Source: an uncultured Marinomonas sp. (GTDB lineage Bacteria; Pseudomonadota; Gammaproteobacteria; Pseudomonadales; Marinomonadaceae). From it: 56,539 nucleotides of DNA. Where the stretch lies: assembly GCA_938009755.1 (NCBI GenBank), contig CALLIL010000027.1:1-56539 (forward strand), written 5' to 3'. Position 1 is the stretch's first letter. Each line of letters starts with the position of its first letter. Positions 27,243 through 37,629 of the stretch are shown here, piece after piece. The notes under the pieces were generated by a model. That model was not told the DNA's origin. It saw only the letters and a program-made list of their open reading frames with translations, and did no database searches. Position numbers and translations under genes: made by a program.

Positions 27243-27297
27243 ATCATCCATGCGGTTTTCACTAAGCTGAGAACCGCAGGCAATTACACAAGGAATA

Positions 27298-28311
27298 TTA
27301 AGCAACTGTCTTCACAAACCAGCTTTTCATTTCCTCTAAATTACTCTTATGATTTGGGTAACACTCAATAAGCTCATCTACACAATGCGCAATAGCGTCA
27401 GGAAGATAAGGGACGTCAATCAGGCGCTTCGCCAACTCTTCTATAGGGTCTGGAAATAAACTGTCGGTGAAAGTTTGCACTGAAGTTATTTTCGCCTTTT
27501 GCAAATTCAAGTGAATTTCCACGCCGCCCCACTTAAATCGCTCATCCAAATGGTGTGTAAACTCTGGTGATTTTCCGAAGTTCCAATCCCAGCTTTGTTG
27601 TTGCTCAAACTTTTCAACAAAATCAGGGAGATCAGGCAAAGCGCTTGGAGAAATCATTTCAATACGCGGCGTTTCACCGAAGTGCTCACAAAAAGCCTCA
27701 ATGATGGCATCAGATACCGATTCATGGTTAATGTCTGGTGTAATGTCATTAAGGTTTGTCACACGAGCACGAACAGATGTGATGCCTTTTGATTGGAGCT
27801 TTTTCGGATCAGGGTTTAAGTAATTGGCTAAACGACTTAAATCTGCACTGAGTAATAAAGTCCCATGATGAAAGCCTCGGTCTTTTGTTTCTTTATAAGC
27901 TGAGCCAGAGAATTTGCGCATCTCATCACCCTCTCCAATCACCAAATCATTACGACCGTTGGCGTAGCCTTCGATACCAAGCTTTTTCAAACCATTTAAA
28001 ACAATGCGAGTAGACACTTCTTTGTCGTATTCAGGCTTGCCAGCCATAAAAGTAAAATTCGTGTTACCTAGATCATGAAACACTGCTCCGCCACCACTTT
28101 GACGACGAGCAAGGCTAACAGAGTCTTCTTCCATCTTCTTCAAGTTGCACTCTTTCCATGGATTCTGTGCTCGACCAATCACAACTGTGTCAGCATTTCG
28201 CCACAAAAAAAGCACTCGTTGATCCGCTGGCATAGACCGAAAAATACAGTCTTCCACAGCCAAATTGAAATGAGGATCATTGGAATTGGACAACAGAATA
28301 CGACTAACCAT
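27298..28311 (-). CDS. lplA: Lipoate-protein ligase A
   Basis: LplA activates free lipoate with ATP and attaches it to lipoyl domains of dehydrogenases and the glycine cleavage H protein. 337 aa (338 in E. coli), with both the large catalytic domain and the small C-terminal domain. The lipoate loop [12 protein letters not shown] is at 69-80, with [20 protein letters not shown] containing the adenylate-binding lysine and [14 protein letters not shown] after it. It converges with queE and diverges from dld. Confidence 0.95.
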   Translation of the reverse strand: MVSRILLSNSNDPHFNLAVEDCIFRSMPADQRVLFLWRNADTVVIGRAQNPWKECNLKKMEEDSVSLARRQSGGGAVFHDLGNTNFTFMAGKPEYDKEVSTRIVLNGLKKLGIEGYANGRNDLVIGEGDEMRKFSGSAYKETKDRGFHHGTLLLSADLSRLANYLNPDPKKLQSKGITSVRARVTNLNDITPDINHESVSDAIIEAFCEHFGETPRIEMISPSALPDLPDFVEKFEQQQSWDWNFGKSPEFTHHLDERFKWGGVEIHLNLQKAKITSVQTFTDSLFPDPIEELAKRLIDVPYLPDAIAHCVDELIECYPNHKSNLEEMKSWFVKTVA

Positions 28312-28400
28312 AAGACATCCTTTTTCAAAACAAAAATAAGCGCTTATTCTACACTGCCATATTTAAGATTCATTATCATTTATCAAGAGAAATGACATAG

Positions 28401-28412
28401 AATAGATCTATT
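28401..28412. promoter_or_regulatory. 12-bp perfect palindrome between lplA and dld
   Basis: AATAGATCTATT lies in the divergent lplA/dld promoter region, about 105 bp before dld. It may be an operator, but no matching regulator gene is nearby. Confidence 0.3.
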
Positions 28413-28517
28413 GATCTGAAATAAGTCCCCTCTCTTTCTTTATTAAAACTAGAAAAATTGGGCTAAAATAATCAGCTCTTCATTATGTTTCTTCAACTCT
28501 AACAAAATGGAACTACC

Positions 28518-30260
28518 ATGACCGATACAAACCATGCCTTGATAATGAAACTCAAATCCTTCGTAGGTCATTCTCATACCATTACTGATAGCGAAAAAAT
28601 GCAGCCTTATTGCAAGGGCTTTCGATTCGGTTCTGGTGATGCGCTGGCGGTTGTTCGACCGAGTTCTTTGTTAGAGATTTGGAAAGTCTTACAAGCTTGT
28701 AATGAAGCCGATGTTATCGTCATTATGCAGGCCGCAAATACTGGGTTAACAGGCGGTTCCACACCTGACGGGAAGGATTACGACCGCCCTATCGTTGTTA
28801 TAAGCACGATGCGCATTGACCAGATTCAATTGATTAACGAAGGCAAGCAAATCGTTGCTTTGGCTGGCAGCACACTGTTTGGTTTAGAAGAAACCTTAGC
28901 ACCGTATGGACGAGAACCTCATTCAGTAATTGGTTCTTCTTGTATCGGCGCTTCCATCGTCGGCGGCATTTGTAATAACTCTGGCGGCGCACTGGTTCAG
29001 CGTGGTCCTGCATACACAGAACTTTCGCTTTTCGCTCAAGTCGAAGCGGACGGCAGTTTATCTTTGGTCAACAATTTGGGAATTCACCTTGGTGATTCTC
29101 CAGAAGAAATTCTTACCAACCTACAAAACCAAAGATACCAAGCAAAAGACATTGAGTTTACTGAAAAACGTGCTTCCGATAACGAATATCATGAACGTAT
29201 TCGTGATGTGGACGCTGACACACCTTCTCGCTTTAATAATGACGGTCGTCGCTTACACGAATCCGCAGGTTGTGCAGGTAAACTGGCTGTCTTCGCGGTT
29301 CGTATGGATACTTTCGAGATTCCAGAAAAACAACAAGTTTTCTATGTGGGCACCAACAATACAGAAGACTTTTACCACATCCGTCGCCATATGTTAGGCA
29401 ACTTCGAGAACCTTCCAGTATCGGGTGAATATCTGCACAGCCAATGTTATGACGACTCTAAAACATACGGTAAAGACACCTTTGTTGTTATCGATAAACT
29501 GGGCTCTAAATACATTCCAAAGTTATTCGGTTTGAAGCGTGTTGTAGATCGCATTGCTGGAAAGTTTGCTTTCCTACCAAGCAAATTGTCTGACCGAATA
29601 ATGCAATATATGAGCTACCTATGGCCAAATCATTTACCTAAACGCATGGAAGAATACCGTGATCAATATGAGCATCATTGGATCATAGAAACCTGCAATG
29701 GCGGCGTTGCGGAAGCACGAGAATACTTAACGGAATTTTTCAAAGACAAAGAAGGCAACTTCTTTGAATGTACGCCAGAAGAAGGCGATAAAGCCATCTT
29801 ACATCGCTTTGTGGCGGCAGGCGCGATTGGTCGCTACCACGGACTAAACGGCTCAAAATTGGGCAGCATGATGACCATCGACGTGGCCTTCCCGCGTAAT
29901 GAGAAAGAGTGGTTTGAAACACTGTCGCCAGAAATTGAGGCTCAGATCGAACGTAAATATTATTACGGTCATTTGTTCTGCCATGTTATGCACCAAAACT
30001 ACATTGTTAAAAAAGGTGTCGACAGTAAAGCATTGAAAGAACAGATTCTTGCGACGTTTGATAAACGAGGCGCTGAATACCCAGCCGAACATAATGTGGG
30101 TCATGAATACGCCGCTAAAGACACGCTAAAGACCTTTTATAAGAAAATCGACCCAACGAACAGCTTCAATCCTGGCATAGGTAAAACGTCCAAATTGAAG
30201 CATTGGGCGGAAGCGATTGGTGAAGACAAATGTGGCTGTTGCGGCACAGATCAAAAATAA
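28518..30260 (+). CDS. dld: Quinone-dependent D-lactate dehydrogenase
   Basis: A peripheral inner-membrane flavoprotein oxidising D-lactate to pyruvate and passing electrons to quinone. 580 aa (571 in E. coli). The FAD PCMH domain (QAANTGLTGGSTPDG, then IGSSCIGASIVGGICNNSGGALVQRGPAYTE split across conserved blocks) is followed by the membrane-binding and cap domain with HHWIIE and HR.VAAGA.GRYH. The C-terminal ...PAEHNVGHEYAA and NSFNPGIGKTSK motifs are typical of Dld. It ends in a short Cys-rich tail (CGCCG). It is monocistronic, with its own terminator. Confidence 0.95.
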   Translation: MTDTNHALIMKLKSFVGHSHTITDSEKMQPYCKGFRFGSGDALAVVRPSSLLEIWKVLQACNEADVIVIMQAANTGLTGGSTPDGKDYDRPIVVISTMRIDQIQLINEGKQIVALAGSTLFGLEETLAPYGREPHSVIGSSCIGASIVGGICNNSGGALVQRGPAYTELSLFAQVEADGSLSLVNNLGIHLGDSPEEILTNLQNQRYQAKDIEFTEKRASDNEYHERIRDVDADTPSRFNNDGRRLHESAGCAGKLAVFAVRMDTFEIPEKQQVFYVGTNNTEDFYHIRRHMLGNFENLPVSGEYLHSQCYDDSKTYGKDTFVVIDKLGSKYIPKLFGLKRVVDRIAGKFAFLPSKLSDRIMQYMSYLWPNHLPKRMEEYRDQYEHHWIIETCNGGVAEAREYLTEFFKDKEGNFFECTPEEGDKAILHRFVAAGAIGRYHGLNGSKLGSMMTIDVAFPRNEKEWFETLSPEIEAQIERKYYYGHLFCHVMHQNYIVKKGVDSKALKEQILATFDKRGAEYPAEHNVGHEYAAKDTLKTFYKKIDPTNSFNPGIGKTSKLKHWAEAIGEDKCGCCGTDQK

Positions 30261-30285
30261 GCCACAACCAACTTTCAGCACAAAC

Positions 30286-30316
30286 AAAAAGAGCGCCTAC
30301 AAAGCGCTCTTTTTTT
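30286..30316 (+). terminator. Intrinsic terminator after dld
   Basis: AAAAAGAGCGC (30286-30296) pairs perfectly with GCGCTCTTTTT (30304-30314) around a 7-nt loop, followed by more T residues; 25 bp past the dld stop. Confidence 0.92.
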
Positions 30317-30342
30317 ATCTCACAAGTTGTTTCTTTTGCCAC

Positions 30343-30371
30343 AAAAAAAGCCACTTCAGAAGTGGCTTTTT
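30343..30371 (-). terminator. Intrinsic terminator after greA
   Basis: GCCACTTCAGAAGTGGC (30350-30366) is a perfect palindrome centred on one A, flanked by A7 and T5. It ends the carA-carB-greA transcript on the minus strand and could also back up dld termination. Confidence 0.9.
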
Positions 30372-30390
30372 AAAAGATCATCAAACTACA

Positions 30391-30867
30391 TTAGATGTAT
30401 TCAACTTTCTCAATTTCGTAAGTGGCTTCACCGCTTGGAATTTTCACAACAATCTCGTCGCCTTCTTCCTTGCCGATAATTGCCTTAGCGATAGGTGAGG
30501 CATAAGAGATTTTCTTCTCTTTTACATCAGACTCATCATCGCCAACAATTTTGTAAGTGACGGTATCTTCTGTGTCCACATTGTAAAGCGTCACAGTCGT
30601 ACCAAAAATCACCTTTTTCGAAGCCGTCATAGACGCCACGTCGATCACTTGTGAATCTGCCAGTTTGCCTTCGATCTCTTTAATGCGACCTTCAGCAAAG
30701 CCCTGCTCTTCACGAGCGGCGTGGTATTCTGCGTTTTCTTTTAAATCGCCATGTTCACGTGCCGTTGCAATGTCAGCAATCACGCGAGGACGAACGACTG
30801 TTTTAAGGTGGTTAAGCTCGTCTCTTAGACGCGCTTCCCCTTCTACTGTCATTGGTACTTTTTTCAT
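30391..30867 (-). CDS. greA: Transcription elongation factor GreA
   Basis: GreA binds the RNA polymerase secondary channel and stimulates cleavage of backtracked RNA. 158 aa: an N-terminal coiled coil (residues 1-75) whose tip carries the acidic [15 protein letters not shown] segment with the catalytic Asp/Glu, and a C-terminal FKBP-like domain ([12 protein letters not shown]...[18 protein letters not shown]). Its ATG overlaps the carB stop by one base (TAATG), indicating coupled expression. It may compete with DksA for the same channel. Confidence 0.97.
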   Translation of the reverse strand: MKKVPMTVEGEARLRDELNHLKTVVRPRVIADIATAREHGDLKENAEYHAAREEQGFAEGRIKEIEGKLADSQVIDVASMTASKKVIFGTTVTLYNVDTEDTVTYKIVGDDESDVKEKKISYASPIAKAIIGKEEGDEIVVKIPSGEATYEIEKVEYI

Positions 30868-33800
30868 TATTTCCCCAAGTGCAAATCTTGCAGTCTTCTA
30901 ACTTTGGTTTCACCTGTTAGGCTAATCGCCAAACTTGTCGCTTCTGCGCCAGCCAATGTTGTAGTGTAACAAACCTTGCCTTGCAATGCTGTACGACGAA
31001 TCAAAGAAGAATCTGTGATGGCTTGCGTACCAGACGTTGTATTGATGATGTAGTCGATTTCACCGTTCTTCATCATGTCCACAATGTGCGGACGACCTTC
31101 CGTCACTTTATTTACTTTCGTCACCTTCACGCCATTGTCAGACAAGTACTTCGCAGTGCCTTCTGTACCGACAAGATCGAAGCCTTTTTCAGCCAAGCGT
31201 TTCGCAACAGCAACCGCACCTTCTTTGTCCATATCACGGACACTGATGAAAGCACGCCCAGACGTTGGAAGTTCAGTTCCGCCGCCTAACAAAGCTTTAC
31301 CAAAGGCTTCAGCAAAGTTATCGCCAACACCCATGACTTCACCTGTTGATTTCATTTCAGGCCCAAGAATCGGGTCGACGCCTTGGAATTTATTGAATGG
31401 GAAAACCGCTTCTTTCACACTGTAATAAGAAGGGATAATCTCTTCCGTAAATCCAAGTTCTGCCAATGTTTTACCAGACATAACCAAGGCCGCAACCTGA
31501 GCTAAAGAACGACCAATACATTTGGATACGAAAGGCACGGTACGAGACGCACGAGGGTTAACCTCAATCACGTAGATTTCGCCATCTTGTACTGCAAGCT
31601 GTGTATTCATCAAGCCGATTACACCCAATTCCAATGCCATGTTTTTGATCATGTCACGGATCTTGTCTTGAACTTCTGCAGACAAAGAATACGGAGGCAA
31701 AGAACACGCTGAGTCACCAGAGTGAACACCCGCTTGCTCAATGTGCTGCATAATGCCGCCGATCACCACTTGATGTCCGTCAGAGATACAATCGATATCA
31801 ATTTCAATCGCTGCATTCAAGAAGTGGTCAAGCAAGACAGGGCTATCGTTAGACACTTTCACAGCTGTCGTCATATAACGATTCAATTCTTTCTCGTTAT
31901 AAACGATTTCCATCGCACGGCCGCCCAATACATAAGAAGGACGAACCACTAATGGATAACCAATTTCTGCGGCTTTCACAGCGGCTTGCTCGACACTACG
32001 AACCGTCGCATTATGAGGCTGCTTGTAACCAAGGCGTTGAATCATGCTTTGGAAACGCTCACGGTCTTCTGCGCGGTCAATGGACTCTGGTGTTGTACCG
32101 ATAATTGGCACGCCTTCGTTCTGCAACGCACGCGCAATTTTCAGTGGTGTTTGACCACCAAATTGTACGATCACGCCTTTTGGCTTCTCTTTACGAACGA
32201 TTTCTAGCACATCTTCCAATGTCACTGGCTCGAAGTACAAGCGATCCGATGTATCGTAGTCCGTTGAAACGGTTTCAGGGTTACAGTTCACCATGATGGT
32301 TTCAAAGCCATCTTCGCGTAAACCTAACGCCGCGTGTACACAACAGTAATCAAACTCGATACCTTGACCGATACGGTTCGGGCCACCACCAAGAATGATG
32401 ACTTTGTCTTTGTCTGTTGGCGCTGCTTCACATTCTTCTTCGTACGTTGAGTACATGTAAGCCGTATCTGTTGCGAATTCCGCAGAACAGGTATCTACAC
32501 GCTTGTATACTGGGTGAACATTCATCAAGTAGCGACGTTCACGCAAAGATTTTTCTGTGACGTTCAACAAGGTCGCAAGACGAGAGTCGGAGAAACCTTT
32601 GCGCTTCAATCGACGTAGAACATCGTAATCAAGGTCAACTAAACCTTTGTCTGCTAACGCCGCTTCTTCTTTGATCAAGTCTTCAATTTGTACCAAGAAC
32701 CAATGATCAACGCCTGTTACCGCGTAAAGTTCATCAACACTCATGCCTGCGCGGAATGCATCACCGATGTACCAAATACGGTCTGCACCGGGATTACGTA
32801 ATTCATACGCCAGTTTTTCTTTGCTGTCTTCTTCGGCGAAATTCAACTGAGGGTTAAAACCATCAGAACCGACTTCCAAACCACGCAATGCTTTTTGCAT
32901 AGATTCTTGGAAAGTACGGCCAATCGCCATTACTTCACCAACCGACTTCATTTGCGTTGTTAAGCGGTCATTCGCCGTTGGGAATTTCTCGAAAGTGAAA
33001 CGAGGAATTTTAGTAACAACATAATCGATTGCTGGCTCGAAGCTCGCTGGTGTTTGTCCGCCAGTGATGTCATTTTGCAATTCATCTAGTGTGTAACCGA
33101 TCGCCAATTTCGCGGCGATTTTCGCAATAGGGAAACCCGTTGCTTTCGATGCCAAGGCAGAAGAACGAGACACACGTGGGTTCATCTCGATGACAACAAG
33201 GCGACCTGTTTTTGGGTCCATACCAAACTGTACGTTTGAACCGCCTGTTTCCACACCGATCTCACGCAATACCGCCAAAGAAGCGTTACGCATGATTTGG
33301 TATTCTTTGTCAGTCAAGGTTTGTGCTGGCGCAACGGTAATGGAATCACCCGTGTGAACACCCATGGCATCGAAGTTTTCAATCGCACAAACAATGATGC
33401 AGTTGTCTTTTTTGTCACGAACCACTTCCATCTCGTACTCTTTCCAACCGATCAACGATTCATCGATGAGCAATTCGTTGGTTGGCGACAAGTCCAAACC
33501 ACGAGTACAGATTTCGTTAAATTCTTCCATGTTGTATGCGATACCGCCACCGGTGCCGCCCATGGTGAAAGAAGGTCGAATGATACAAGGGAAACCCAAT
33601 TCTGCTTGCACTTCTAACGCTTCTTCCATGGAATGCGCAATACCAGCACGAGGACATTCAAGACCAATGGCTTTCATTGCTTGGTCGAAACGGTTGCGGT
33701 CTTCCGCTTTGTCTATGGCGTCTGCTGTCGCACCAATCATTTCAACATTGTATTTTTCTAGCACGCCGTGACGTTCAAGATCCAACGCACAGTTCAATGC

Positions 33801-34082
33801 CGTTTGTCCGCCCATGGTTGGCAACACCGCATCTGGACGTTCTTTCTCGATGATTTTCTCAACGGTTTTCCATTCGATTGGCTCGATGTAAGTGGCATCC
33901 GCCATCACAGGATCCGTCATGATGGTTGCTGGGTTTGAGTTCACCAGAATCACGCGGAAGCCTTCTTCACGAAGGGCTTTACACGCTTGTGCGCCAGAGT
34001 AATCAAATTCACAAGCCTGACCGATAACGATTGGGCCTGCACCTAAAATCAAGACGCTTTTTATGTCAGTACGCTTTGGCAT
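30867..34082 (-). CDS. carB: Carbamoyl-phosphate synthase large subunit
   Basis: CarB makes carbamoyl phosphate for pyrimidine and arginine synthesis using ammonia channelled from CarA. 1071 aa (1073 in E. coli). Two homologous ATP-grasp halves are evident: [20 protein letters not shown] near the start and [17 protein letters not shown] near residue 565. Each is followed by FGGQTPL or MGGQTALN and by paired [16 protein letters not shown] and [13 protein letters not shown] blocks. The C-terminal MGS-like allosteric domain ([19 protein letters not shown] onward) is complete. It follows carA by 23 bp and is coupled to greA. Confidence 0.98.
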   Translation of the reverse strand: MPKRTDIKSVLILGAGPIVIGQACEFDYSGAQACKALREEGFRVILVNSNPATIMTDPVMADATYIEPIEWKTVEKIIEKERPDAVLPTMGGQTALNCALDLERHGVLEKYNVEMIGATADAIDKAEDRNRFDQAMKAIGLECPRAGIAHSMEEALEVQAELGFPCIIRPSFTMGGTGGGIAYNMEEFNEICTRGLDLSPTNELLIDESLIGWKEYEMEVVRDKKDNCIIVCAIENFDAMGVHTGDSITVAPAQTLTDKEYQIMRNASLAVLREIGVETGGSNVQFGMDPKTGRLVVIEMNPRVSRSSALASKATGFPIAKIAAKLAIGYTLDELQNDITGGQTPASFEPAIDYVVTKIPRFTFEKFPTANDRLTTQMKSVGEVMAIGRTFQESMQKALRGLEVGSDGFNPQLNFAEEDSKEKLAYELRNPGADRIWYIGDAFRAGMSVDELYAVTGVDHWFLVQIEDLIKEEAALADKGLVDLDYDVLRRLKRKGFSDSRLATLLNVTEKSLRERRYLMNVHPVYKRVDTCSAEFATDTAYMYSTYEEECEAAPTDKDKVIILGGGPNRIGQGIEFDYCCVHAALGLREDGFETIMVNCNPETVSTDYDTSDRLYFEPVTLEDVLEIVRKEKPKGVIVQFGGQTPLKIARALQNEGVPIIGTTPESIDRAEDRERFQSMIQRLGYKQPHNATVRSVEQAAVKAAEIGYPLVVRPSYVLGGRAMEIVYNEKELNRYMTTAVKVSNDSPVLLDHFLNAAIEIDIDCISDGHQVVIGGIMQHIEQAGVHSGDSACSLPPYSLSAEVQDKIRDMIKNMALELGVIGLMNTQLAVQDGEIYVIEVNPRASRTVPFVSKCIGRSLAQVAALVMSGKTLAELGFTEEIIPSYYSVKEAVFPFNKFQGVDPILGPEMKSTGEVMGVGDNFAEAFGKALLGGGTELPTSGRAFISVRDMDKEGAVAVAKRLAEKGFDLVGTEGTAKYLSDNGVKVTKVNKVTEGRPHIVDMMKNGEIDYIINTTSGTQAITDSSLIRRTALQGKVCYTTTLAGAEATSLAISLTGETKVRRLQDLHLGK

Positions 34083-34105
34083 AGTATTTTGCTCCGCTCT
34101 CTTTC

Positions 34106-35242
34106 TTAGGCTTTAGATGCTTTGATGTTTTCAATGAACTGGTCGAACAAAGGCGCAACGTCGTGTGGACCCGGGCTCGCTTCTGGGTGACCTTGGAAGC
34201 TGAACGCGCTCTTATCCGTACGAGAGATACCTTGTAAAGACCCATCAAATAATGATTTATGCGTCATCACCAAGTTCGCTGGTAACGTTTCTTCGTCTAC
34301 CGCAAAACCGTGGTTTTGGCTGGTGATCATTACCGTGCCTTTTTCGATCGCTTGAACAGGATGGTTTGCACCGTGATGGCCAAATTTCATTTTTTTGGTT
34401 TTCGCGCCCGATGCCAAAGCAAGAAGCTGATGACCTAAACAAATGCCAAACACAGGAATGTCGGTTTCTAGAACGTCTTTGATCGCTTGAATCGCGTAGT
34501 CACAAGGTTCTGGATCACCTGGGCCATTTGAAAGGAAAATGCCATCAGGCTTCATTGCTAGAACATCGCTTGCTGGCGTTTTTGCTGGCACAACCGTCAA
34601 GCGGCAACCACGCTCAACCAGCATGCGCAGAATGTTACGTTTCACACCATAATCATAAGCAACCACATGGAACTCAGAGCTGTCTGGTGTTGTGTGTCCA
34701 TTCACAAGATCCCAAGTAGACTCTGTCCATTCGTAGGTTTTATCAACCGTCACTTCTTTTGCTAGATCCATGCCTTTCAGGCCAGGGAAAGCACCCGCCG
34801 CCGCCAAAGCTTCGTCAACACGATCAAAGGCGTCTGCACCCGCGATAATACAACCCGCTTGCGCGCCTTTTTCACGAAGAATACGAGTCAGCTTACGCGT
34901 ATCGATGTCAGCGATGCCCACCACATTTTTGCGTTTCAAGTAAGAATCAAGGGATTCTGTTGAACGCCAGCTACTAGATACCAAAGGAAGATCGCGAATA
35001 ATCAAACCTTCACACCAAATGTTGCTAGATTCTTCGTCTTCTGCATTAACGCCAGTGTTACCGATATGTGGGTAAGTCAGAGTGACCATTTGTCGAGCGT
35101 AGGAAGGATCTGTAAGAATTTCTTGGTAACCCGTCATCGAGGTATTAAAAACCACCTCGGCGGTTGAAGAGCCATCAGCTCCGATCGACACGCCTTTAAA
35201 AATAGTGCCGTCTTCTAGAGCAAGAATCGCTGTTGTGGACAA
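34106..35242 (-). CDS. carA: Carbamoyl-phosphate synthase small subunit
   Basis: The glutaminase subunit of carbamoyl-phosphate synthase. 378 aa (382 in E. coli). The class I amidotransferase site is visible as the Cys in [13 protein letters not shown] and His/Glu in [10 protein letters not shown]. The start is assigned to TTG at 35242: a strong GGGAGG lies 5 bases upstream, and [15 protein letters not shown] matches family N-termini. The in-frame ATG 12 codons earlier would run through this ribosome site. A terminator-like hairpin lies 35 bp before the start. dapB, the usual upstream neighbour in Pseudomonas, is absent. Confidence 0.95.
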   Translation of the reverse strand: MSTTAILALEDGTIFKGVSIGADGSSTAEVVFNTSMTGYQEILTDPSYARQMVTLTYPHIGNTGVNAEDEESSNIWCEGLIIRDLPLVSSSWRSTESLDSYLKRKNVVGIADIDTRKLTRILREKGAQAGCIIAGADAFDRVDEALAAAGAFPGLKGMDLAKEVTVDKTYEWTESTWDLVNGHTTPDSSEFHVVAYDYGVKRNILRMLVERGCRLTVVPAKTPASDVLAMKPDGIFLSNGPGDPEPCDYAIQAIKDVLETDIPVFGICLGHQLLALASGAKTKKMKFGHHGANHPVQAIEKGTVMITSQNHGFAVDEETLPANLVMTHKSLFDGSLQGISRTDKSAFSFQGHPEASPGPHDVAPLFDQFIENIKASKA

Positions 35243-35273
35243 AGGAACCTCCCGTTTAGAGCCTAATTCAGGT

Positions 35274-35313
35274 TGCAAAAAAGCGAGACGAATCTTAGAT
35301 CCATCTCGCTTTT
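35274..35313 (-). terminator. Terminator or attenuator before carA
   Basis: On the minus strand AAAAAGCGAGA and TCTCGCTTTTTT pair around a 14-nt loop and are followed by a T6 run. It lies between the yajL-like gene and carA, only 35 bp from the carA start codon. It could end the upstream operon, or act as an attenuator if the carA promoter lies upstream of it. Confidence 0.7.
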
Positions 35314-35529
35314 TAGAATTTGCGTTTTTGACATTGGTTTAGTGAAGTGAATTCAACAAAACTTTCGTTCAAAAAATCTGAGCAATTTTACTCTTATACG
35401 GCCTAAGCGTCCACCCAGAATCTCAAGTAAATCACGCATAAAGTGGTGTATTTTAACCTTTTTAGCTGACCTATTAGTCAGCTTTAGAGGAACACATGGG
35501 CACGCACTTTTATGGAAGGCAAAAACGCC

Positions 35530-36081
35530 TTAGCAAAGCAAACCATCCGCCACTTTTTGCGCGGTTTCATAACCTTCCAAATTCCCCAATACCGTTAAGG
35601 CAAACACCATAGAAGTGGCAGGACCTTGGCTAGTAAGAATATTGCCGTCCATCACAACTGGTTGATCCGCAATATATTCCGCGCCTGTTAAACCTTCTTC
35701 AAAGCCTGGATAGCAAGTCGCTTGTTTCTCGACAACAAAACCATGAGTACCAAACACGACGGCTGGCGAGGCACAAACCGCTGCCAACAACGCGTCTTCA
35801 ATGTCGTGTTTTTCCAGAATATCCACCAGCAAAGCGCAATCGCGTAAATTTTCAGCGCCCGGAATACCGCCCGGTAAGGCGACCGCATCAAACATTTTCT
35901 CCGCTACGTCCGCTAACAACACATCCGCTTCCAATTTACAGCCTCGCGCCAATTCCACACTTTTTGTGTCATGGACACTGGCCACCGTCACGTTAATTCC
36001 GCCACGGCGTAATACATCAATAATCGTGATGGCTTCGATGTCTTCACTGCCATTCGCTACAGGAACCAATACGTCACTCAT
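35530..36081 (-). CDS. DJ-1/PfpI family protein, YajL-like
   Basis: 183 aa from the chosen start. The DJ-1 fold motifs are the N-terminal PVANGSEDIEAITIIDVLRR with conserved Glu13 and the nucleophile elbow AAVCASPAV with Cys103, followed by TSQGPATSM. E. coli YajL shares the same pattern; proposed roles include chaperone or deglycase activity, both debated. The ATG at 36081 has GGAGAG just upstream, whereas an in-frame start 14 codons earlier overlaps rimI. It is probably the last gene of a holD-like, rimI, yajL operon. Confidence 0.9.
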   Translation of the reverse strand: MSDVLVPVANGSEDIEAITIIDVLRRGGINVTVASVHDTKSVELARGCKLEADVLLADVAEKMFDAVALPGGIPGAENLRDCALLVDILEKHDIEDALLAAVCASPAVVFGTHGFVVEKQATCYPGFEEGLTGAEYIADQPVVMDGNILTSQGPATSMVFALTVLGNLEGYETAQKVADGLLC

Positions 36082-36098
36082 ATTTTCTCTCCTTCTCT

Positions 36099-36557
36099 TT
36101 ATACTGCTAATGTAAACAGGCAAGCCGCTTCGTGACCTTGCTCTGTTTTATAATAATTTTTACGGCGACCAACCAACTCGAACCCTAACGACTCATACAA
36201 ACCAATCGCACCAAGATTAGACTCACGTACTTCCAATAAATATTCGCTCACATCACCTTTAGAGAAGCTCTCCAGCCAAGCTACCATGAGCTTTTTTGCC
36301 AAACCTTGCCGACGTACCGCAACGTCCACCAGAATTAATTCCAACTCTGACTGGTCAAATGTTTGTGACGCGGTTAGCCAAGCAAGAATGTGTGATGGCT
36401 CTGTATCCAACACAGGCTCGGCCGATTCGATGACCCAGTTTTTTCTCGACTGCAAAGCGTCAGCAATCAAAGACTCGCCCCAAGGGTGAGGATTAGACAA
36501 GGCATCAAGACGAACAATAGAAGGGAAATCAGATTCAAGTGCAGGGCGAACAATCAT
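36099..36557 (-). CDS. rimI: Ribosomal protein bS18 N-acetyltransferase
   Basis: 152-aa GNAT-fold acetyltransferase. It carries LILVDVAVRRQGLAKKLM (acetyl-CoA pyrophosphate loop R-R-Q-G-L-A), LLEVRESNLGAIGLYESLGFELVGRRKNYY, and the PWGESL opening, which together are distinctive of RimI. It acetylates the N-terminal alanine of ribosomal protein S18. It lies 6 bp after the HolD-like gene, the same pairing as holD-rimI in E. coli. Confidence 0.93.
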   Translation of the reverse strand: MIVRPALESDFPSIVRLDALSNPHPWGESLIADALQSRKNWVIESAEPVLDTEPSHILAWLTASQTFDQSELELILVDVAVRRQGLAKKLMVAWLESFSKGDVSEYLLEVRESNLGAIGLYESLGFELVGRRKNYYKTEQGHEAACLFTLAV

Positions 36558-36563
36558 GGAAGG

Positions 36564-37421
36564 CTAAGGCTTGTCGTTAAATAAGCTAGATTGCATGGTT
36601 TCCCATGCTTCTTTGCGTAATTCAGGAATGCGATGCAATTCAGATAAGCTTAAAATTTTCGCGGTTGGATAACGCTTCAAAACCACTTCTTCGGGCAAAT
36701 CTTCTACTAGCTGGTTGATTCGATCGCCCGCTAAGACAAGCAAAGGCGTATCAGGAAAACTCCGCACAAGGCGCGCGATAAAGCTTTCTAACGCACCAAA
36801 CAACCAATCTGTACGTTGTAAGAACTGAGGGTTTTTCAAGCCGCCCGGCCAAGAAAAGGCACTGCCCTGCCATTCATCTACCGATTCTTTCAACAAAGCC
36901 TGCCCCATTTTTAAAGCCAGCCTTTCCACCTCTTCTTCTTGGGAGAACATTTGCGGCACATCGCTTAAGATCAGCAATTTATTGGATAATGAGTAAGCTC
37001 GAACGTCTAACGCCGTGATACTGGATTTCGCCGTCAGCTCAGGGTCAATCTCAATGTCGACAGCCAACTCTTCAATCGGTTGTAAATCTTCGACAATGAT
37101 TTCTGGGCCCGCATTAAGTTGCTCTCGTAATTCAGAAACCGATTGCTCTTTTTCTTCTGGCGGCATTTTAACAACGGGCTTGTCGGCAACAACCGCGCCA
37201 AAGCCAGACGTTTGAACAGAACCCTCAGCTTCGACGACAGCCGCATTTGCTATTGGCTCACTACTTTCTCCCCAAGGCTGAACTGGCATAAACACCGTAC
37301 CACTGACAGTGGCACCGTTTTCAACAGACAGCCAAGGCACAATCCCCATTTGCGCAAGGCAATGAGTTTGAAATGCTTGTTTAGGAGACAGTTCGCGGAG
37401 CATATAAACCTTACTAGACAT
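36564..37421 (-). CDS. HolD-like DNA polymerase III psi subunit candidate
   Basis: 285 aa. Three parts: an N-terminal segment (about 12-34, QAFQTHCLAQMGIVPWLS) like the chi-binding peptide of E. coli HolD (WQLQQLGITQWSL); a long acidic linker (about 60-140, rich in Glu/Pro/Val); and a folded C-terminal domain (about 145-285). The C-terminus LSLSELHRIPELRKEAWETMQ resembles the end of psi proteins. Position directly before rimI is that of holD. E. coli HolD is only 137 aa; long forms occur in Pseudomonas, often mis-annotated. It would bridge chi to the clamp loader. The assignment is by motif and synteny. Confidence 0.65.
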   Translation of the reverse strand: MSSKVYMLRELSPKQAFQTHCLAQMGIVPWLSVENGATVSGTVFMPVQPWGESSEPIANAAVVEAEGSVQTSGFGAVVADKPVVKMPPEEKEQSVSELREQLNAGPEIIVEDLQPIEELAVDIEIDPELTAKSSITALDVRAYSLSNKLLILSDVPQMFSQEEEVERLALKMGQALLKESVDEWQGSAFSWPGGLKNPQFLQRTDWLFGALESFIARLVRSFPDTPLLVLAGDRINQLVEDLPEEVVLKRYPTAKILSLSELHRIPELRKEAWETMQSSLFNDKP

Positions 37422-37570
37422 TCTCTATTTAAAGGCACAATAACAATGATCTAAACAGGCTTTCAAAACGTAAAGCAATGCATAAATCGATGGGACAAAT
37501 ATACGCGCTTCCGCTAAGACTTGCCACTTGATACATGCAAGAATCCATAGTCTGAGATTACGCGACTGTG

Positions 37571-37576
37571 TATAAT
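37571..37576 (+). promoter_or_regulatory. Likely -10 box of the amino-acid receptor gene
   Basis: A consensus TATAAT lies 54 bp before the receptor ATG. The -35 region is not clear. The sequence around it (GTGTATAATC) resembles the -10 of cbrB at 16219. Confidence 0.45.
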
Positions 37577-37629
37577 CTCGCCCATTCACTGATTTGATTA
37601 AGAAACCGCTTTTAAAAGGTAAAAAAACC

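Noticed and set aside
27250-27279. TGCGGTT/AACCGCA hairpin between queE and lplA as a terminator.
   Set aside because: The loop is long and neither strand has a T-run; termination here is uncertain.
28930-29397. A 155-codon frame inside dld.
   Set aside because: Same-strand alternative frame of a clearly conserved gene.
35460-35485. AGCTGAC/GTCAGCT hairpin downstream of the YajL-like gene as its terminator.
   Set aside because: On the minus strand it is followed by A residues instead of T; the hairpin nearer to carA is the convincing one.
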